Source of the DNA: Phycisphaerales bacterium | GTDB lineage: Bacteria; Planctomycetota; Phycisphaerae; Phycisphaerales; UBA1924 | Assembly (NCBI GenBank): GCA_020427395.1 | Contig: JAGQON010000010.1 | Coordinates: 1 to 64,000, forward strand | Length of the DNA stretch: 64,000 nt | Reading direction: 5' to 3' | Part shown: in pieces, positions 26,150-34,159 of the stretch | Layout of the letters: the number at the start of each line of letters is the position of its first letter | Numbering within the stretch: the first letter of the stretch is position 1 | Notes under the pieces: model-generated | Told to the model about the DNA's origin: nothing | Database searches by the model: none | Seen by the model: the letters and a program-made list of their open reading frames with translations, nothing else | Made by a program: the position numbers and the translations under genes

Positions 26150-26758
26150 ATGACATCATCCAACGAGAACGCGAAAAACTGGCTCGCGCCCGATGCCCTG
26201 CGCCCCCATGTCGAGGGCAAGTCGATCCTCGTCGGGATCAGCGGCGGCATCGCCGTCTATAAGGTCTGCACCGTTGTTTCGCGCCTCGCCCAGGCGGGTG
26301 CGCAAGTGACCGTCGCCATGACCCCGGCCGCGACCAACTTCGTCACCCCCATCACCTTTCAGGCGCTCTCGGGCAACCCGGTCTATACCAGCTCGTGGGA
26401 GCACATCGAGTCGAAGGACCCCCAGCACATCTCGCTGGCAGACCGCTGCGACCTGGCGCTGGTTGCGCCATGCACCATGGACATGCTCAGCAAGCTGGTG
26501 CACGGGCGGACCGATGATGTGGTGACGCTGATCCTCAGCGCGGTCAATCGCAAGAACACCCCTGTACTGCTGGCCCCGGCGATGAACGACCAGATGTGGA
26601 ACCAGCCGAGCAACCTGCGCAATGTCGAGCTCGCCAAGCAGGACAGATTCCTGCAGGTCGGGCCCGGTGTGGGCTGGCAGGCCTGCCGCCACACCGGCAC
26701 GGGGCGGATGAGCGAGCCCGAGGATATCTGCCGGGCGATCTGCGAAGCAATGAGTTGA
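26150..26758 (+). CDS. coaC: Phosphopantothenoylcysteine decarboxylase (CoaC-type flavoprotein)
   Basis: A protein of 202 residues of the HFCD flavoprotein family. FMN-binding SILVGISGGIAVYK is at residues 25-38, the catalytic histidine region is DPQHISLADRCDLALVAP near 85-102, the substrate clamp motif LLAPAMNDQMWNQPS is near 144-158, and the C-terminal GTGRMSEPEDI matches CoaC. It decarboxylates 4'-phosphopantothenoylcysteine in coenzyme A synthesis. The CoaB synthetase domain usually fused to it in bacteria is absent, so CoaB must be encoded elsewhere. It lies 28 bp after rpoZ. Confidence 0.88.
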   Translation: MTSSNENAKNWLAPDALRPHVEGKSILVGISGGIAVYKVCTVVSRLAQAGAQVTVAMTPAATNFVTPITFQALSGNPVYTSSWEHIESKDPQHISLADRCDLALVAPCTMDMLSKLVHGRTDDVVTLILSAVNRKNTPVLLAPAMNDQMWNQPSNLRNVELAKQDRFLQVGPGVGWQACRHTGTGRMSEPEDICRAICEAMS

Positions 26759-26767
26759 ACGATTCGC

Positions 26768-29398
26768 TCAGCGATTGATCTGGGTCAGGATCGTCTTGTC
26801 GGTGATCTTGTGATCATCCGCGAGCATGAACGCCTTGCTCAGGATGATCGCGAGCACGCGATCGCCCTCGAACGGCAGGTGCACCTTTCCGCCGCCGGGC
26901 ACCCTGGACATCGAACTTGTTGGCACGATGCAGAGGTACTGATCGTTGGGCTCCATCAGGATGTTGCCGCTACCCAGGTGTATCTTGTAGGTGCGGATGT
27001 TGCCGCGCACGACAAGGAACTTGTCCTTGAGCTCGCACTGCGACGCGATCTTGAGGCGCGGCACCAGACGCCCGAGCAGTTCCTTGCGTGTCTGAGCGGT
27101 GCCCGAGAGCGTGCCGAAGGAGTACGACTGCCAGTAATCCTGGAATCGTCCTTGCGGGCCGCCGTCTGCCCACTCGGGGTTGTTGCCCACGCTGGCAACG
27201 CCGACGAAGAGGTCGACATCGCGCAGGGTTTCACTGAGCACGATGGGCGGGATTTGATCGAGCGGGATGGGGTGATTGAGATCCTCATCGGCACCTCGGT
27301 TGCGATACTGCCCGCCCCATGCGTGCCCCATGTTCTGCGCCGCCTCGATCGCGTAGAACCGGACCTGATCGGTCGCGAGATAGAGGAACGCGCCCGATGG
27401 GCTGACATACTCATCTTCGTAGTTATCGCCGATGCCCTCGACCCAGAACTCCGCGCGGATTCCCCACGCGCCCAGGTCGCGGCGGGGTGCGTGGCACTCC
27501 ATGTCCGCCATGATCCGCAGCTGATTCTTCCAGAACCGCCCGATCGCCAGCGCGTTGAACTGGTGCTGGCGGAGGATGTGGGCCGCGAAGCGGTTGGAGT
27601 ACAGCTCGGTATTGCGTTCGGCGTCGGTGAGCAGGTACACCTCGCGGTGGGCCTGCTTGAAGGGCTGCACGATGCCCCGCTCCTCGTAGAATCGCCGCCA
27701 ATCGATGAGATCGGATCGCACCGGGTCCTGCCCTGGCTGGGCATCCTCGCGGATCGGATGCCAGATGGTTACTGTGCTGCCAGATTCCGGCTTGAACAGG
27801 CTTCCATCGACGCGAACGAGTTGCCCATCGCCGTGAGCGCCATCCTGTGGATCATGTGCCAACCACGCCGCAGCAGTTTGCGTCTCGCCGCTCGTAAACA
27901 CCCAGATCAGGCGGCGTGCGATGGTGCCGATCAGCGGGTGATCCAGATATCGCTGCCTCCATACATCAAGATCCCACGAGCGGCGCTCGAGGAAGAGTCC
28001 GTCGATGCGGTCTCGCTGGACCGGGAGCATCTTGTTGATGTCCTTGGCGCTCGCCTTGAGTTCCTTGAGCTCGTCGGGGAACTGCTCCTTGATGGCCGCG
28101 GGCACGGATTTGACCTCCTTGCCCTTGGGGTTGACCCAGATCAGTTTGCACGGCGAGGTGTTGCCGCTGCTCGATACGCTTAGGCGGGCCGTGTACTCAC
28201 CGAGTTGCTCCTCACCAAAGCCGACCTCATCGAGCCCGTAGGAGGGCACGGCCATTTCTTCGATCTGATCACGCGGGATGCCTTCGCGCTCGGCGACTCG
28301 GTCGAGCGCCTTGAGGACCAGCTTCTGGGCGCTGGCCATCTTGAGCTTGATCCGAAGGATCGCGAGCTGCCCGATCGCGGCCCTGCCGGGCATCGCGCCA
28401 AGCGCGTAGACGGCCGCGTTGCCGATCTTCACAGCGCGAGGACCAACGCCGGGGAGCTTGCGGTAGCACGAGATCGCGAGCGCTCCCAATGCCCTGGCGA
28501 TCTCCTCGTCCTCTTCGTCACTTGCCATCCAGCAGAGGCCCTTGAGGATATCGGCGTGATGGTCGAGGATGAGCTGCTCGCCGAGCGCGCCCTCACGCCA
28601 ATCGCGATGAGGGGACGGCTGGGTTCTTGGACGATCAACGAGTGGGAATAGCTCAAGCAACGCATCATTGAATGTGGCTCTGGTCAAGGTGGATATCGAC
28701 TCACGGGCGGTCTTGAGCCATTTCTTGCTCGGCTTACTCCCAGAACAGCTCGCTGCGTGAATGAAGAGCTGCTTCAACGCCGCGGACTCGGTGGCTGATG
28801 CCAACTCGATCCGAGCGAGCGCCGCATCACTCCACGCCTCACCCCGGTCCAAAGGCATGAAGGTCTCACCCTCGATCCGTTCCCACAAATACGCGGCCAG
28901 CTTGCGGTGCTGTGTGCTGCCCGATTCTTTCAACTGCCGGATGACTTCCGGGATGAACTTTGCCAGCTCTGGATGCTGTTTGTGCTCGTCCCAGTTATTG
29001 GTGACATACCGCAAAAGTGTCGAGAATGCGGTGATCGAAGAGATGGCATGATCGATTTGTACGAACAGACCGAAGAGCTCGCAGCACTCAGCCGGAGTTG
29101 GCTTGAGTTTCGAGACGCTCTTCATGAGCAACGCGTCGGACACAAACTTTCCAAGATAATGGGTGAGGAAATAACCTCGCTGTCCCGTCCTCCTCATCTT
29201 CTCTTTTCGTGCCTCTTGTTCTTTGTAGCGAGCTCTGAGGATAAGAACACACAACTCATACCGATCTGAGCGATCGAGCTCATTGCATCGTTCTGCAAAG
29301 ATACGGACGACATCCTCGTAGGGCACATTCGGTTCTGCAACATACTCTTCGATGCCCTTGAGAAACTTCTCCGCGGGAGATGCTCTGCGCAATCTCAT
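26768..29398 (-). CDS. DUF4132 family protein (YehI/MolR-like)
   Basis: A protein of about 876 residues. The C-terminal 450 residues match the DUF4132 plan seen in YehI/MolR-type proteins: DHPLIGTIARRLIWVFTSG near 490-510, FYEERGIVQPFKQAHREVYLLT near 570-592, and a last domain with IVLSETLRDVDLFVGVASVG near 727-746 and KVHLPFEGDRVLAIILSKAF near 840-859. The N-terminal part is a helical repeat-like region. No WGR domain is seen. The function of the family is unknown. The ATG at 29398 lies just after the stop of the small upstream gene, so the two are almost certainly co-translated; a TTG at 29401 is an alternative start. Confidence 0.75.
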   Translation of the reverse strand: MRLRRASPAEKFLKGIEEYVAEPNVPYEDVVRIFAERCNELDRSDRYELCVLILRARYKEQEARKEKMRRTGQRGYFLTHYLGKFVSDALLMKSVSKLKPTPAECCELFGLFVQIDHAISSITAFSTLLRYVTNNWDEHKQHPELAKFIPEVIRQLKESGSTQHRKLAAYLWERIEGETFMPLDRGEAWSDAALARIELASATESAALKQLFIHAASCSGSKPSKKWLKTARESISTLTRATFNDALLELFPLVDRPRTQPSPHRDWREGALGEQLILDHHADILKGLCWMASDEEDEEIARALGALAISCYRKLPGVGPRAVKIGNAAVYALGAMPGRAAIGQLAILRIKLKMASAQKLVLKALDRVAEREGIPRDQIEEMAVPSYGLDEVGFGEEQLGEYTARLSVSSSGNTSPCKLIWVNPKGKEVKSVPAAIKEQFPDELKELKASAKDINKMLPVQRDRIDGLFLERRSWDLDVWRQRYLDHPLIGTIARRLIWVFTSGETQTAAAWLAHDPQDGAHGDGQLVRVDGSLFKPESGSTVTIWHPIREDAQPGQDPVRSDLIDWRRFYEERGIVQPFKQAHREVYLLTDAERNTELYSNRFAAHILRQHQFNALAIGRFWKNQLRIMADMECHAPRRDLGAWGIRAEFWVEGIGDNYEDEYVSPSGAFLYLATDQVRFYAIEAAQNMGHAWGGQYRNRGADEDLNHPIPLDQIPPIVLSETLRDVDLFVGVASVGNNPEWADGGPQGRFQDYWQSYSFGTLSGTAQTRKELLGRLVPRLKIASQCELKDKFLVVRGNIRTYKIHLGSGNILMEPNDQYLCIVPTSSMSRVPGGGKVHLPFEGDRVLAIILSKAFMLADDHKITDKTILTQINR

Positions 29399-29401
29399 CA
29401 A

Positions 29402-29824
29402 TCACCCACCAACCAGCATGACCAGCCGCAGGAACACCACCTCCGTCGACGCCGACAGCTCGATCGTCTGATCGAGCGAGGTGGTCTGCTCGTCGCCGAC
29501 GAGCACGATGAAACGGTTGTGCTCGTACGCCTCGATCGCGACCTCGTACTGCTTCTTCCAATCGAGCTCGCGCGTGCGGCGTGGACCCTTGGCTCGAAGC
29601 GGTTCGTTCAGCGCGGCCTCGTGCGATTCAGGTTGCACCAGACCGTAGAAACTCGGGTTCGACTGCTTCTCACGAACAGAGCGGTTGTAATCGTCAACCT
29701 CCTGATACACGCGCTCGCGGATCAGCTCACGCACCGTCATCGATTCGCTGGGCATCTCCAGCGTGAACACCCGGTCCTCATGCCCCAGCCCGGTTGATTC
29801 ATCGCGGATCGTGATTGTCGCCAT
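29402..29824 (-). CDS. Small conserved partner of the DUF4132 protein
   Basis: A protein of 140 residues, with AGGAG seven bases before its ATG. It starts MATITIRDESTG and reads as an alpha/beta protein with a TVRELIRERVYQEVDDYN helix and a C-terminal strand-rich end that includes LIELSAS-like and VVFLRLVMLVGG segments. It contains no cysteine. It directly precedes the DUF4132 gene with no spacer, which suggests a stable complex or shared pathway. No function is known. Confidence 0.6.
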   Translation of the reverse strand: MATITIRDESTGLGHEDRVFTLEMPSESMTVRELIRERVYQEVDDYNRSVREKQSNPSFYGLVQPESHEAALNEPLRAKGPRRTRELDWKKQYEVAIEAYEHNRFIVLVGDEQTTSLDQTIELSASTEVVFLRLVMLVGG

Positions 29825-29849
29825 TCGCGCTCTCCTTGTTCATCATCAT

Positions 29850-29882
29850 ATAAAAACAGGCCAACATCATACAATGTCGGCC
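29850..29882 (-). terminator. Terminator after the alcohol dehydrogenase gene
   Basis: GGCCAACAT (29859-29867) and ATGTCGGCC (29874-29882) form a stem with one mismatch; on the minus strand it is followed by a T-rich tail (29851-29856). Confidence 0.72.
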
Positions 29883-29909
29883 CGGGAACGCAACCTTTGA
29901 TCCGGCGAA

Positions 29910-30962
29910 TCAGCCCTTGATCGACTCCATGTCGATCACGAAGCGGTAGCGGACATCGCTCCGCTTCATCCGCTCGTAGGCCTCGTTGATGTTCTTGATG
30001 TCGAGCATCTCGATGTCGCAGGTCACGCCGTGCTCGGCCGCGAAATCGAGGACCTCCTGCGTCTCGGGGAGCCCGCCGATCAGCGAGCCCATCAGCGAGC
30101 GGCGACCCATGATCAGCTGCGTGGAGTCGATCGGGGTCTCGATCGGCGTAATCTGACCGACCACGATGTAGGTGCCATCAATCTTCAGACAACCCAGATA
30201 TGGGTTGAAATCGTGGTTCACGGGCACCGTATCGAGGACATAGTCGAGCGTGCCGGCGACGGCCTCGAACGCGCCATCCTTGCCCGTGACGACCACCTCG
30301 CACGCGCCGTGCGACTTGGCCTCCTCGACCTTGTCCTGGGTACGAGTGAAGACAATCACCTCGGCCCCCATCGCCCGCGCGAACTTGATGCCCAGGTGCC
30401 CCAGCCCGCCCATGCCGACGACGCCGACGCGATCGCCCTTCTTCACGCCCACATGCTTGAGCGGCGAGTAGGTCGTGATCCCGGCGCAGAGCATCGGGGC
30501 GGCGTTGGCGGGGTCCATGCCGTCGGGGACCTTGACGACGAAGCGATCAGAGACGACGACATGGTCGGAGTATCCGCCGTAGGTGATGGTGCCGTCGTGC
30601 TTGTCCTGCCCGTTGTAGGTGAAGACGCTGCCGCCGGTGCAGTACTGCTCGAGCCCGTGCTTGCATGAACTACACTCGCGGCACGAATCGACCAGGCACC
30701 CGACGCCGACGATGTCGCCTTCCTTGAACCTGGTCACATCGCTGCCAACGCTGGTCACGCGCCCGACGATCTCGTGCCCGGGAACGACGGGGTAGATGGT
30801 CCAGCCCCAGTCGTTCTCGACGAAGTGCAGGTCCGAGTGGCAGACGCCGCAGAACATGATGTCAATCGCGACATCATCGGGGCGCGGCTCACGCCGCTCG
30901 ATGGACCAGGGGGCCATCCCGGAAGAATCAGACTGTGCGGCGTAGGCCTTGGTTGCTCTCAT
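29910..30962 (-). CDS. Zinc-dependent NAD(P) alcohol dehydrogenase (YahK/CAD type)
   Basis: A protein of 350 residues from the ATG at 30962, with AAGGAG six bases upstream. It is a medium-chain dehydrogenase: catalytic zinc ligands in CGVCHSDLHFVENDWG (near 36-51) and PGHEIVGRV (near 58-66), structural zinc cysteines in CRECSSCKHGLEQYC (near 92-106), and the nucleotide loop GVVGMGGLGHLGIKFARAMG near 173-192. The YahK/cinnamyl-alcohol-dehydrogenase-like group reduces a range of aldehydes. The MarR gene lies 65 bp upstream on the same strand, so both may be transcribed together. Confidence 0.92.
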   Translation of the reverse strand: MRATKAYAAQSDSSGMAPWSIERREPRPDDVAIDIMFCGVCHSDLHFVENDWGWTIYPVVPGHEIVGRVTSVGSDVTRFKEGDIVGVGCLVDSCRECSSCKHGLEQYCTGGSVFTYNGQDKHDGTITYGGYSDHVVVSDRFVVKVPDGMDPANAAPMLCAGITTYSPLKHVGVKKGDRVGVVGMGGLGHLGIKFARAMGAEVIVFTRTQDKVEEAKSHGACEVVVTGKDGAFEAVAGTLDYVLDTVPVNHDFNPYLGCLKIDGTYIVVGQITPIETPIDSTQLIMGRRSLMGSLIGGLPETQEVLDFAAEHGVTCDIEMLDIKNINEAYERMKRSDVRYRFVIDMESIKG

Positions 30963-31027
30963 CGGTCGCTCCTTGAGTGGCACCCGTTTCCTCGGGTGAG
31001 TTCGTGCCCACATCATAGGAGCGACAC

Positions 31028-31519
31028 TCAGGAATCATTCTCCAACACTTCCAGGTACTGCACGAGCGAGCGATCGAGGCGGGTGAAGGCGTTGTCGCTT
31101 AGCCCGCTGGTCAGGCGGTGCAGGTTCTGGACATGGTCTTCGATTGCTCGATCGATGACCCGCCGCCCCTGCTTGGTCAGTGCGATCAGCACGCTGCGAC
31201 CGTCCTCCGGGTTTGGGACCCGCTCCACGAGCCCACCCTTGACGAGTTGATCGATGCGGTTGGTCATCGTGCCCGAGGTGACCATGGAGTTCTCGATCAG
31301 TTCGCCCGGCGAGAGCCGGAACGGCTCGCCGGATCGCAGCAGGGTCGCCAGCACATCGAAGCTGGCGAGGTTGAGCCCGTGGGCGGCGAAAACCGGCTCC
31401 ATCTCCCGCTCAAGGATCCGCGCGATGCGTTTGAGACGCCCGGTGAGCCCCATCGGTGTGACATCGAGGTCCGGGCGGACCCGCCCCCACTGCTCCAGGA
31501 TGCGATCGACTTGGTTCAT
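31028..31519 (-). CDS. MarR-family transcriptional regulator
   Basis: A protein of 163 residues with the MarR winged helix: LASFDVLATLLRSGEPFRLSP near residues 51-71, recognition helix SGTMTNRIDQLVKGGLVERV near 81-100, and the wing NPEDGRSVLIALTKQGRRV near 101-119. It is divergent from the NmrA-like gene across a stretch holding three matching palindromes, and is followed by the alcohol dehydrogenase gene. It most likely represses both directions until an aldehyde, phenol or quinone ligand binds, as in related MarR regulators; the ligand is inferred, not shown. Confidence 0.9.
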   Translation of the reverse strand: MNQVDRILEQWGRVRPDLDVTPMGLTGRLKRIARILEREMEPVFAAHGLNLASFDVLATLLRSGEPFRLSPGELIENSMVTSGTMTNRIDQLVKGGLVERVPNPEDGRSVLIALTKQGRRVIDRAIEDHVQNLHRLTSGLSDNAFTRLDRSLVQYLEVLENDS

Positions 31520-31542
31520 GGGATCAGGATATCGACAATTTA

Positions 31543-31609
31543 TCTTGAAATCAAGAAATATATCTTGACCTCAAGGCATTTGTCTTTTATCTTGACATCA
31601 AGACAAATG
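31543..31609. promoter_or_regulatory. Triple MarR operator array with promoter
   Basis: Three copies of the palindrome TCTTGANNTCAAGA stand at 31543-31556, 31563-31576 (last base mismatched) and 31590-31603, with centres 20 and 27 bp apart. On the plus strand TTGACC (31565-31570) and TATCTT (31588-31593), 17 bp apart, overlap sites 2 and 3. A separate 10-bp inverted repeat, CATTTGTCTT (31577-31586) and AAGACAAATG (31600-31609), encloses site 3. Confidence 0.82.
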
Positions 31610-31621
31610 AAAGGAACCCCC

Positions 31622-32305
31622 ATGACACCCACCCAATCCACACACCACACCGCAACAGACACACTCCGCATCGCGATCTTCGGGGCCTCGGGCCAGGTCG
31701 GGCAGCGCCTCGTCGCCGAGAGCACCCGACGAGGGCACCGCGTCACCGCTATCGCCCGGCGCATCCCAGACGAGGGCACGCACCCCGAAGGCGTGAAAAC
31801 GCTCTCTCGGGATGTGCTCAGCGCCGAGGATCTGCCGCAGATCGCCGCGGACCACGACATCGTGATCGCCGCCCTTCGCCCACCCAACGGCAAGGAGCCG
31901 GTCATGGTCGACCAGACCGCGGCCGTCGTCGAGGCCGCCCTCGCCTCGGGCACACGATTCATCATCGTCGGCGGCGCCGCCCCGCTGCGGTTTCCTGACG
32001 CACCAGAGCACAGCGTGTTCACTAAGCCCGGCTTCCTGCCCGAGTCCGTCGTCCCCATCGCCACGGCCTCGCAGCACCAGCACGACTGGCTCAAGTCCCG
32101 CCTTGGAGCGCTGGGCACGCTGCTCTGCCCGCCACCGATGCTCGTCGCAGGCGAGCGCACGGAGCGATACCGCATCGGTGAGGGCACGCTTGTTGTTGAC
32201 GATGCCGGCGACTCGGGCATCTCGATCGAGGATTTCGCCGTCGCACTGCTCGACGAAGCCGAGCACCCCACGCACACCGGTCGCGTCTTCACCGTCGCCT
32301 ACTGA
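31622..32305 (+). CDS. NAD(P)H-binding NmrA/SDR-type protein
   Basis: A protein of 227 residues from the ATG at 31622; a longer upstream frame is excluded by the operator region and by the AAAGGAA site just before this start. The nucleotide-binding loop IAIFGASGQVGQRLV is near residues 17-31. The middle has FIIVGGAAPLRFPD near 115-128. It looks like the atypical short-chain dehydrogenases of the NmrA / YwnB group, which lack a classical YxxxK site. The protein probably senses or reduces a quinone or similar compound. It is read divergently from the MarR gene and is followed by the DUF3891 gene 36 bp away. Confidence 0.83.
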   Translation: MTPTQSTHHTATDTLRIAIFGASGQVGQRLVAESTRRGHRVTAIARRIPDEGTHPEGVKTLSRDVLSAEDLPQIAADHDIVIAALRPPNGKEPVMVDQTAAVVEAALASGTRFIIVGGAAPLRFPDAPEHSVFTKPGFLPESVVPIATASQHQHDWLKSRLGALGTLLCPPPMLVAGERTERYRIGEGTLVVDDAGDSGISIEDFAVALLDEAEHPTHTGRVFTVAY

Positions 32306-32341
32306 CACCCCGCACGCCACATCACCCAAGGAGAATCACCA

Positions 32342-33268
32342 ATGCTCAAAGCACGCGTCAACCACGAAACATGGCTCGTTCAACAGCCCCATCACGCGCA
32401 GGTCAGCGGGTTCCTGGCCGCCCACTGGGGCGGGCCCAACGGCTTCGTCCGCCCCGGCTTCGAGCCGGGCGCAACCAACCCGGTGAAGTGGCGCGACGAG
32501 ATCATCCTCGGCATCGCCGAGCACGACAACGGCTGGTGGGAGACCGAGGCCATGCCGCTCTTCAGCCCCGTCGACGGTCTGCCGGTGGGCGTGGGCGAGG
32601 CCGCGCCGCCCACACGCGAGAACGAGATGAGCGCCTGGCACAGCGGCGGCTTCGATCGCTGGCTCGTGGGCATCAATCGCCTCGCGACGCACCACCCATA
32701 CGCGGCACTGATCACCAGCATGCACGCCTACTGGCTCTACGCCGTGGCTTTCGACGACCTGCACGCGGGCGACATCGAGCACCGACGCCACTTCGTATTC
32801 GGCCCGCCCGACATCGCCCGCGGGCTCATCTCCGACGAGTGCAAGGCCCGCGCGTTCCTCAGCGAGCTGGGCGATACCCAGACCCGGCTCATCGCCCGCC
32901 TCGCACGCGACAAGGTCTTTGCACGCGCCATCGAGCCGCGACACCTCGACACGCACGCCCGGTTGCTGCAACTTTTCGATGCGATGTCGCTCTACCTCGC
33001 CCTCAACGACCTCGACGATCACGAGCTGCCGCATGTCCCCCGCGCAAGCTGGTCCGATCGGGTGTCGATACGGTGGACCCGAGTCGATGAGCGGACCATC
33101 GGACTCGACCCATACCCGTTCGATACCCCGGAACTCACCGTGCAGATGCCCGCCCGAATCGTCGCCGATGAGACGAGCAATGAATCCGCAGACACCGCAC
33201 CGCTCGCCCGTTTCCATGCCGCTCCGATGACCTCGCTCCGCTTCCGATTCATCCCTACAACGGGATGA
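32342..33268 (+). CDS. DUF3891 family protein
   Basis: A protein of 308 residues. Family features are a start NHETWLVQQPHHAQVSGFLA near residues 7-26, then ILGIAEHDNGWW near 55-66 and a series of conserved histidines (ATHHPYAALITSMHAYWLY near 115-133), which may form a metal site as in HD-like folds. The family has no known reaction. AAGGAG lies seven bases before the start. It likely belongs to the same MarR-controlled transcript as the NmrA-like gene. Confidence 0.78.
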   Translation: MLKARVNHETWLVQQPHHAQVSGFLAAHWGGPNGFVRPGFEPGATNPVKWRDEIILGIAEHDNGWWETEAMPLFSPVDGLPVGVGEAAPPTRENEMSAWHSGGFDRWLVGINRLATHHPYAALITSMHAYWLYAVAFDDLHAGDIEHRRHFVFGPPDIARGLISDECKARAFLSELGDTQTRLIARLARDKVFARAIEPRHLDTHARLLQLFDAMSLYLALNDLDDHELPHVPRASWSDRVSIRWTRVDERTIGLDPYPFDTPELTVQMPARIVADETSNESADTAPLARFHAAPMTSLRFRFIPTTG

Positions 33269-33290
33269 AACCCGCAGCACCCTCAAATGC

Positions 33291-33329
33291 AAAAAGCCGC
33301 CCGATCGTGTCATCCACGAATCGGGCGGC
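33291..33329 (-). terminator. Terminator after the azoreductase gene
   Basis: GCCGCCCGAT (33296-33305) pairs with ATCGGGCGGC (33320-33329); on the minus strand five T follow (33291-33295). It sits between the convergent DUF3891 and azoR genes and may serve both. Confidence 0.85.
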
Positions 33330-33369
33330 CAAGAAAGAGGGGCTCAAATAGCTCACGAAAAGTTCGTCG

Positions 33370-34035
33370 TCAAGCAGTCACAGAAGCGCCAGCGAGGCGG
33401 GATCCGAGTTCTGCCGCGTCGTGGAGGGCTTGCTCACGCGATTGGTGGTGCCGTTGGTCGTCGAACTCCTGGTATTCCGAGGCGATCTCGTAGATGTCCT
33501 CATCTGCAATGCCGAGCAGGCGCGTCGCAACCGTCCGGAGGTGTGGATTCAAGTGGTTCCACCCGTCGCGGATGCCGCCCGGCTCGAAGCCGAACTCGCC
33601 CCGGGAGGAAAGCACGACAAGCGATTTGCCGCTGAGTGTGCTCTGGATCGGGAAGTCCCCCCGCCGCAGGTCAAACGAGAATGTCTCACCTGGCCGAACA
33701 ACCTGATCGATCCAGGCCTTGAGGGATGCCGGGAGCCCGTAGTTGTAGAGCGGCGCACTGATCACGAGAACTTCTGATCGCCGGACCTCGTCGATGAGGG
33801 TCATGGATTCTGCGAGCGTGGCCTTCATGTCCGGCGTGCGCTGCTCGGGCGGCGTGAACCCCGCACGGATCGATGCTTCACTCACGATGGATGGCGGCTC
33901 GCGGCCGACATCTCTTGTGGTGATCTGCACATTCGGTTCGCTCGTGCGCCACCCCTCGATGAACCGGTCGGCCATCTGACGGGTGATCGAGCCTCCGAGG
34001 CGTGCGCTCGCGTCTACACGCAGCATGACAGTCAT
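33370..34035 (-). CDS. azoR: FMN-dependent NADH-azoreductase
   Basis: A protein of 221 residues from the ATG at 34035, which has AAGGAG seven bases upstream. It is a flavodoxin-fold quinone/azo reductase. The FMN phosphate loop is in DASARLGGSITRQMADRF near residues 8-25, and the flavin-contact block SAPLYNYGLPASLKAWIDQV near 92-111 is the family hallmark, followed by TFSFD and VVLSSRGEF. AzoR enzymes perform two-electron reduction of quinones and azo compounds with NADH and protect against thiol and quinone stress. It is the last gene of a minus-strand set headed by a TetR-type operator. Confidence 0.9.
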   Translation of the reverse strand: MTVMLRVDASARLGGSITRQMADRFIEGWRTSEPNVQITTRDVGREPPSIVSEASIRAGFTPPEQRTPDMKATLAESMTLIDEVRRSEVLVISAPLYNYGLPASLKAWIDQVVRPGETFSFDLRRGDFPIQSTLSGKSLVVLSSRGEFGFEPGGIRDGWNHLNPHLRTVATRLLGIADEDIYEIASEYQEFDDQRHHQSREQALHDAAELGSRLAGASVTA

Positions 34036-34159
34036 GACGGATCTCCTTTGTGCGGGGGACACTGTGCGCGAGGGCTGCAGCATTCACGCGTCTGCGAATC
34101 GGCATATGGGGTGTTTCCACCCCGGATGCCGGATGGGGAATGCGGAGGTGTTCTGCGGA

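Noticed and set aside
26810..28183. Plus-strand frame of 457 codons opposite the DUF4132 gene
   Set aside because: No recognisable domain or ribosome-binding site; antisense shadow.
32336..33313. Minus-strand frame of 325 codons opposite the DUF3891 gene
   Set aside because: The plus-strand gene has a ribosome-binding site and family motifs; the minus frame has none.
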